This document shows, piece by piece, positions 42,701 to 46,455 of a stretch of 46,455 nt of DNA. Positions within the stretch are counted from its first letter, which is position 1, and every line of letters begins with the position of its first letter. The stretch comes from an uncultured Eubacterium sp. (GTDB taxonomy: Bacteria > Bacillota > Clostridia > Lachnospirales > Lachnospiraceae). Under the pieces are notes generated by a model. The model saw only the letters and a program-made list of their open reading frames with translations. It was not told where the DNA came from and made no database searches. A program made the position numbers and the translations under genes. The stretch is taken from positions 1 to 46,455 of the forward strand of contig CAJUAU010000023.1 in NCBI GenBank assembly GCA_910584645.1, written 5' to 3'.

Positions 42701-42906
42701 TTCCCTTTGTGGCGCTTATGCTTGGGTATACTATGTACTGCTTTATCGGGGAAAATAAAAAGAAGCGCTGGCTGGCCTTCGCATACTGTGCCGCGGCCTT
42801 CGCCCTGTTCCTGATGTTTTATCCGGTATTATCGGGACAGCCGGTCAGTGCAGCTTATGTCACTGACGGGTTGAAGTGGATGAGGGACTGGGCATTGATA
42901 TACTAA
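39718..42906 (+). CDS. Fused double GT-C glycosyltransferase with PMT domain
   Basis: 1062-aa membrane enzyme. The N-terminal half (about 1-430) is a multi-helix GT-C module with the acidic first loop FDAYSVD (Asp64, Asp69) and GNGYPPGYMF. A soluble jelly-roll-like, discoidin/F5-8C-type region follows (about 515-630). The C-terminal half is a protein O-mannosyltransferase-like module, with the PMT acidic pair Asp650-Glu651 in YFDEVYHARTA and THPPLGK shortly after. Such enzymes move a sugar from a polyprenyl-phosphate donor to proteins or glycans outside the membrane. ATG 39718 has AAAGGA nine bases upstream; GTG 39700 is less likely. Acceptor unknown. Confidence 0.8.
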   Translation: MYDMFTVVVIMVTVLAVLYLLWFENEVKGKIVLGRKSMRPQWFNLLLLLGAALVIKSIFAVKFDAYSVDMSCFRIWSDMIYDNGISKFYYVDEGNGYPPGYMFVLWLMAVVRHIFGVDTGSQTAEYLIKLFPMLCDLGAGAVLYLLAKKRFSEGMSLMICAIYVLNPMVVADSSMWGQVDSVFTLTILLTCWLCMEEKRIPAYFVFCLGALLKFQTIMFTPILIFTIIEQVFLRDFTVKKMLRDLAGGLGAIASMFLFAVPFGLDVVVPKYVNSLGLFEYCTVNAYNFWAILGKNWVEQTNKFLFLKCQTWGSIAIVASVLLSGFVFYKMKEDKSKYFLSMAVLISFVFLFSVRMHERYLFPAIVLVLAGFILRPCIELFWVYVGLSVAQFVNIVHVYHYFMELGTTGPEGYTIGATAMLTVFMAGYLLYATLHKGKIVYEPELHQGKANKRKIVNVNAGKDEKWYKFSITPSRKADKMGKVDFIVLFAIMILYSCFALYDLGRMSAPETSWVGEQTGSQILLDFGETKSISNLYSFTGTYEGRNFQVEVSEDGTNYTPAGTMSAGDVFKWNDVEFVGETEEAEKQPFQVNARYLRMTLLHNEAMLNELVFKDTSGEYIVPENASQYPELFDEQDEFDPELGFRSGTYFDEVYHARTAYEMIHGIRSYENTHPPLGKIFISLGVRAFGMNPFGWRIVGTLFGIGMIPFMYLFGKRLFRRTWVAGVVTALFSFDFMHFTQTRIATIDVYGTFFIIAMFYFMYCYAQTSFYDTDFKKTLIPLGLSGLMMGLGCASKWTAIYAGAGLAVFFFAILFKRYMEFRIARDNPRGETAGISHSHIVEVFQKNMWKTLAFCVLFFVVIPGVIYLLSYIPFRGDDPKLGLWSRMILNQKSMFDYHSSLTEGHVYSSTWYEWPTMIRPMFYYCNTVAGELKEGISAFGNPLVWWAGIFAFIYMIYRCVAKKDSISLFLIFAYLVQYLPWVLVPRCTFSYHYFPSVPFVALMLGYTMYCFIGENKKKRWLAFAYCAAAFALFLMFYPVLSGQPVSAAYVTDGLKWMRDWALIY

Positions 42907-42940
42907 AGGAAGAATAGGAACCGGGGAAAGGATTGTTAAA

Positions 42941-44329
42941 ATGAGCGATGTGCGAAGATTGATCCGGGACATTGACCGGGGGAAGAATTTACGGAAGAAT
43001 CTGCCGGTTTACCGAAATCTGCTGGCGGACACATATCTGGATTATTCGGCTGTGGAACTGGTTTTTTCCAGCTATCTGCTGGTGGATTCCCTGCCGGAAT
43101 ACCATGGTATCACCCAGGATGAAAAAGAACTTTGTGAGGAAGTGATATCCCAGCTGCAGAGGCTGACGGGAATATCCAGGGAAGAGATCCCGGAGATGCT
43201 GGAGGGACTTCAGGAGATCCGCGGCCGCATCACGAAAACAATGGAACAGTATACCTTTTATACGGATCGGCTGATCTGTTATGAATATGTGCTGGATCGC
43301 ATGAAAATGTGTTTTACGGAAGACAAAGAGCTGGAAAACCGGCTGAGCGGGATTCAGGAGGAAGAATTTGTAAAGCGGCTTATGGTTTTTGTCGCTGCCC
43401 ATGAGGATCAGAGCATCATCAGAGACCGGCTGCAGCTGCTGATGGGAATTCTTCCCGTCCACATGACAAAAAATAAGCTGCTGGAAAAAATAGAACAAAC
43501 GGTAACACTTTATAAAGGAAGCGATGCAGCTTCCCTGGAGGGATTTGCCTATATGATCCGCTCTGCGGCGATGCTCCATCCTCTGGAAGAGAGTACAGAG
43601 GATGAGATCTATTCATTTTTGTCAGAACTGGAGGGGATGGATTTCAGGGAACTGGATGCCGATACCTATGAGGGGCTTTGTGGCAGATTGGAGCAGGTCA
43701 GTAAAAAGATCAGAGAGATTACGGATTTTTATTATTCCCTCCAGAAGGTGGTCAATGGATGTTATGCTTTTGGTCTCGCAAAACTGCATAATGACAAAAA
43801 TACAGAGACGCAGAAGATTAGCCGCCGGATCCTCTCTGCTGTTGTAAAAGGCGAACTTCAGGAAGAGGAACTGGAAAAGCTGGAAGGCAGGATTGAGGCA
43901 TGTGTGGAACAATCCAGTTATCTGGAAGCGGTGCTTTTTGAGGTGAAAAGTTCATGTCAGGAAGTTCTGAAAGAACTGGATCTGGAACAGGAATTTGAAG
44001 AATATACCCGAATCGCAAATCTGTTATCGGACAGCCTGTTTGTGGATCTGGATGAGGGAGATCAAGAAGAAACAGTAGATGAACAAAAGGCAGCCCAGGT
44101 AGCGGCAGAGCTGGCAGAAGAGATTTCCAGGAAGCTGGCGGAATGTAATCGACCGGTAAAAAAAGCAGTCATGGCAGCAGTTCTGGAGAAGCTTCCCGTC
44201 GGTTTCCCGGGAACCAGGGAGGTGGAGGAATATATCCGTACAAATTTATTCGGGTGCCAGGATGTTTCGGAAAAAGCGGCGGTAATTCTGGAGCTGGAGC
44301 AGATGATGAATGAGGAAGAGCGCTGGTAA
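42941..44329 (+). CDS. Helical protein of unknown function
   Basis: 462-aa soluble protein, almost certainly all-helical, rich in Glu, Leu and Arg, with no signal peptide, membrane helix or recognisable motif. Heptad-like stretches (for example EEELEKLEGRIEACVEQ) suggest coiled-coil or solenoid packing. It lies 34 bases after the GT-C enzyme and before a short unknown protein. I cannot assign a function. The open frame, fitting spacing and codon use agree with its neighbours, so it is a real gene. Confidence 0.68.
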   Translation: MSDVRRLIRDIDRGKNLRKNLPVYRNLLADTYLDYSAVELVFSSYLLVDSLPEYHGITQDEKELCEEVISQLQRLTGISREEIPEMLEGLQEIRGRITKTMEQYTFYTDRLICYEYVLDRMKMCFTEDKELENRLSGIQEEEFVKRLMVFVAAHEDQSIIRDRLQLLMGILPVHMTKNKLLEKIEQTVTLYKGSDAASLEGFAYMIRSAAMLHPLEESTEDEIYSFLSELEGMDFRELDADTYEGLCGRLEQVSKKIREITDFYYSLQKVVNGCYAFGLAKLHNDKNTETQKISRRILSAVVKGELQEEELEKLEGRIEACVEQSSYLEAVLFEVKSSCQEVLKELDLEQEFEEYTRIANLLSDSLFVDLDEGDQEETVDEQKAAQVAAELAEEISRKLAECNRPVKKAVMAAVLEKLPVGFPGTREVEEYIRTNLFGCQDVSEKAAVILELEQMMNEEERW

Positions 44330-44364
44330 AGACCAGATGATTTGTGACAGTGATGGAGGAAAAA

Positions 44365-44727
44365 ATGATATATTGGTACGATGATCTTTACATGGATCAG
44401 CCTGTCAGAAGAGAAGAAGAAAAGTGCAGAAAAACCATTGAGAAAAGAAGTTTCTGGCAGAAGCTGCCTTGGAAAAAGAGCTATTATATCATAATGCTTG
44501 CCAATAACAGGGAAAATTTATTTGAAATCATGAGTACAAGTGAGATGTTTTTCCGGTATTATGGGTATACTGACATATATATCATTGGCGTCTCCAGGCA
44601 TTACAAGGGAGCTGTAGAGATGCTTCGCCGGATCATGACAGAAGGTTACAGAAAGGATATTGGATTCGATCCCAGGCAGTTATTCCGGCGGGAGCGTTTT
44701 CAGCCAGGTAAGACAGTCCGGAGGTGA
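44365..44727 (+). CDS. Short protein of unknown function
   Basis: 120-aa basic protein, possibly a sporulation-operon companion. ATG 44365 has GGAGG directly upstream (44355-44359). The frame is open to GTG 44344, but that start has no ribosome site. The middle (SYYIIMLANNRENLFEIMSTSEMFF) alternates hydrophobic strands and helices like a small alpha/beta domain. Its stop lies next to the ribosome site of the DUF2953-type gene, so expression is coupled. Confidence 0.6.
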   Translation: MIYWYDDLYMDQPVRREEEKCRKTIEKRSFWQKLPWKKSYYIIMLANNRENLFEIMSTSEMFFRYYGYTDIYIIGVSRHYKGAVEMLRRIMTEGYRKDIGFDPRQLFRRERFQPGKTVRR

Positions 44728-44732
44728 ATGGA

Positions 44733-45581
44733 TTGGCAATTATACTTGCGATATTGAAATTTTTGGGGATTCTGCTGCTGGTGGTACTGTTCCTGGTGTT
44801 GTTTGCCAGCGGGTCCCTGCTCTTTATCCCAGTGCGTTATGCAGTGGAGTTCAGAGAGGGAAAACCTGTCCGGCTGGGATTCCGGGTTTCCTGGTTTCTC
44901 CGGGCGGTCCAGATCTGCAAATCCCTGTCGGGAGACCAGATCAGGATCAAACTGTTTGGGATGGATGTCCGGAACCTAAAGTATTTGTTCCGTCGGGAAA
45001 AAAAACAAAAGAGAGAATATAAGGAACACCATGGGACCAGAAGCCGTGTGGAGCTGGTGGACGACCTCTGTGACGAGGCAGAAAAGCAGGAGAATTCCTA
45101 CAGGGAAGGACAAGATGCCCGGAAAGTAGATGTGGAGACGGATTATGAGGATCATGTGGCAGGGGAAAACCAAAATAAAGGGAAGGCTGCCAGAGGGAAT
45201 AAAAAGTCCTTTTCATTTGATAAGATATCTAGTATAATTACATTTATCCGGAGTTATGAACATCGATCCGGTCTCAAAAAGATAAAGAAAGAGCTGGCAG
45301 CACTGATCCGCTATCTGATGCCGGACAGGGTTCAGGGAAAGATTTCTTTTGGGACAGGGGATCCCTGTACCACAGGCTGGATCCTGGGAGCTGTGAGTAT
45401 GTGCCCGGCAGCTTACACCGAGGGCCTGAAGATCCTGCCGGATTTTGAGGAAAAGATATTTGTGGCGGAGGGATATGCCAAGGGAAAGGTTCGTGCTGTT
45501 TATTTTCTCAGGTTATTCATGAGGGGATACATGGATGATGACATAAAACGATGTGTTCGTAAGATTTTAAAATTGATTTAA
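44733..45581 (+). CDS. DUF2953 (YtfI-like) membrane protein
   Basis: 282-aa protein with one N-terminal membrane helix (IILAILKFLGILLLVVLFLVLF), a SGSLLFIPVRYAVEF segment typical of DUF2953 proteins, a charged low-complexity middle (about 90-160) and a conserved C-terminal half (SFGTGDPCTTGWILGAVSM). In Bacillus subtilis ytfI lies next to ytfJ (gerW), as here. I choose TTG 44733, because GGAGG at 44720-44724 is eight bases before it and overlaps the alternative GTG at 44724. Role in spore formation is inferred from the neighbour. Confidence 0.75.
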   Translation: MAIILAILKFLGILLLVVLFLVLFASGSLLFIPVRYAVEFREGKPVRLGFRVSWFLRAVQICKSLSGDQIRIKLFGMDVRNLKYLFRREKKQKREYKEHHGTRSRVELVDDLCDEAEKQENSYREGQDARKVDVETDYEDHVAGENQNKGKAARGNKKSFSFDKISSIITFIRSYEHRSGLKKIKKELAALIRYLMPDRVQGKISFGTGDPCTTGWILGAVSMCPAAYTEGLKILPDFEEKIFVAEGYAKGKVRAVYFLRLFMRGYMDDDIKRCVRKILKLI

Positions 45582-45608
45582 GAGGGATCAGAAAGAGAGG
45601 TTATGATA

Positions 45609-45980
45609 ATGAAAGAGAATAGTTTTAACGATACGGTAGAATCTCTGTTTAAGGGGATGGATAATTTTATTACCACAAAAACGGTGATCGGTGATGCGGT
45701 ACGCTTTGAGGATGGAACCATCGTGCTTCCCCTGGTGGATGTTAGTTTCGGAGTGGCTGCCGGCGCCTTTACCGATGATACCGCGAAGAAAAATAATGGA
45801 GGAGGCGGTATGGGTGGAAAAATCCAGCCAAGCGCCGTACTTGTCATCAAGGATGGCAATTCTAAACTGGTAAATGTGAAGAACCAGGATGGTATCACCA
45901 AGCTGCTGGATATGGTTCCGGAATTTGTGGAAAAATTCAAGAAGAAAGACGATGCAGAGGGAGACAAAGAAGAGAAGTAG
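45609..45980 (+). CDS. gerW: GerW family sporulation protein (YtfJ)
   Basis: 123-aa GerW/YtfJ protein, found in the forespore and linked to spore germination in Bacillus. Characteristic parts are TVESLFKGMDNFITTKTVIGD, IVLPLVDVSFGVAAGAF, a glycine-rich GGGGMGGKIQPSAVLVI loop, and the C-terminal MVPEFVEKF before a charged tail. ATG 45609 sits eight bases after GAGAGG; ATG 45603 is too close. It confirms that the organism belongs to a spore-forming lineage. Confidence 0.87.
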   Translation: MKENSFNDTVESLFKGMDNFITTKTVIGDAVRFEDGTIVLPLVDVSFGVAAGAFTDDTAKKNNGGGGMGGKIQPSAVLVIKDGNSKLVNVKNQDGITKLLDMVPEFVEKFKKKDDAEGDKEEK

Positions 45981-46032
45981 AGTGTTCACGGACGTCATGA
46001 TTAAAAAACATTGTAAAATATTAATTTTTTTC

Positions 46033-46061
46033 TTGCATTATGCTGCAAATTTTGGTAAAAT
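46033..46061 (+). promoter_or_regulatory. Sigma-A promoter of rpmB
   Basis: TTGCAT (46033-46038), 17 bases, then TAAAAT (46056-46061) preceded by TGG, an extended -10. It lies about 65 bases before the rpmB start, in a gap with no other gene. Confidence 0.65.
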
Positions 46062-46126
46062 AGTCATGTTGTGTGTGAATGAACAAAGTTTATAAGTTAA
46101 GTTGAAGATAGAAGGAGGTGCTTTTC

Positions 46127-46312
46127 ATGGCAAGGTGTGCAGTTTGTGATAAGAGCGTACATTTCGGAAATGCAGTGAGCCATTCTCACAGAAGAAGCAA
46201 TAAAATGTGGAAATCGAATCTCAAATCGGTAAGAGTAAAGGTAAATGGCGGAACAAAAAAAATGTATGTTTGTACTTCCTGCCTTCGTTCGGGCAAAGTA
46301 GAGCGCGCGTAG
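46127..46312 (+). CDS. rpmB: Ribosomal protein bL28
   Basis: 61-aa large-subunit ribosomal protein. MARCAVCDKSVHFGNAVSHSHRR and KMYVCTSCLRSGKV are diagnostic. The CxxC pairs at both ends form the zinc-binding (C+) version of L28. It is monocistronic, with GGAGG upstream of ATG 46127; an in-frame ATG nine bases earlier overlaps the ribosome site. Confidence 0.97.
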   Translation: MARCAVCDKSVHFGNAVSHSHRRSNKMWKSNLKSVRVKVNGGTKKMYVCTSCLRSGKVERA

Positions 46313-46337
46313 GCCGCAATGTGAAAAGAACATAATA

Positions 46338-46390
46338 ACAGATCCTTTATCCTGGAAGATATAATTCCGGAGCAGGGATCTGTTTTTTTT
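46338..46390 (+). terminator. Rho-independent terminator of rpmB
   Basis: ACAGATCC (46338-46345) pairs perfectly with GGATCTGT (46376-46383), followed by a run of eight T residues. It lies 25 bases after the rpmB stop. The remaining bases to the window end show no gene. Confidence 0.88.
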
Positions 46391-46455
46391 ATTTGATAGG
46401 ATGATGTCAGGGTCAAATAAATAAAAATATTTTGCCCATCTTTGGTCAGCACCTT

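Noticed and set aside
1..46455. tRNA, rRNA, CRISPR arrays or insertion sequences
   Set aside because: Reading through the spacers I found no cloverleaf, rRNA segment, spaced direct repeats or transposase gene; only the truncated integrase points to mobility.

Overview
The window looks like a chromosomal piece from a spore-forming, Gram-positive gut clostridium, most likely Lachnospiraceae. Pointers are strong AGGAGG-type ribosome sites, a cdaA-cdaR pair, a LeuA2-type 2-isopropylmalate synthase, a giant double-activase/dehydratase-like protein, a GerW (YtfJ) sporulation protein, a secreted GH43+CBM6 enzyme with a PT-rich linker, and a zinc-ribbon form of ribosomal protein L28. The assignment is by gene content only.

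Layout. (1) 1-1178: a tyrosine recombinase lacking its N-terminus, then two hairpins. (2) 1179-18137: nineteen recognised, tightly packed genes on the + strand, closed by a good terminator at 18178-18222. This is the most interesting part. It holds three ketoacyl synthases of the KAS III fold with intact Cys-His-Asn triads, a shortened fourth copy that has lost all three residues, four separate acyl carrier proteins, two ketoreductase-type SDRs, a hot-dog dehydratase, a thiamine-diphosphate enzyme, a NeuB-family PEP-condensing synthase, a LuxE-like/LuxC-like pair, an acyl-AMP ligase, an amino-acid-type adenylation enzyme, an AAC(3)-type acyltransferase and a possible GNAT acyltransferase. I see no enoyl reductase, thioesterase, phosphopantetheinyl transferase, glycosyltransferase, exporter or regulator. 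(3) 18308-22285: a hybrid histidine kinase with two receiver domains and a solute-binding lipoprotein without permeases. (4) 22345-23753: a lipoprotein of unknown function behind a palindrome-rich control region. (5) 23772-26069 (-): secreted GH43 glycosidase with a near-consensus promoter. (6) 26351-32537: two unknown membrane proteins, cdaA, cdaR, leuA and a small unknown protein. (7) 32553-36901 (-): the 1409-residue activase/dehydratase-like protein. (8) 37022-45980: LysM protein, CorA-type transporter, rhomboid-like membrane protein with a zinc ribbon, a double GT-C glycosyltransferase, two unknown proteins, a DUF2953-type protein and GerW. (9) 46033-46390: rpmB with its own promoter and terminator.

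How the cluster may work (inference). The KAS III enzymes, SDRs and dehydratase could build a chain on the discrete carrier proteins; without a dedicated enoyl reductase the chain could stay unsaturated. The LuxE/LuxC pair could release it as an aldehyde. The adjacent NeuB-family and ThDP enzymes could extend an aldehyde with PEP- or pyruvate-derived carbons. The adenylation enzyme and acyltransferases could add an amino acid or acyl group. The alternative is an unusual acylated sugar for a surface glycan, but no sugar-nucleotide or glycosyltransferase genes are present here. I do not recognise this exact gene set as a named pathway.
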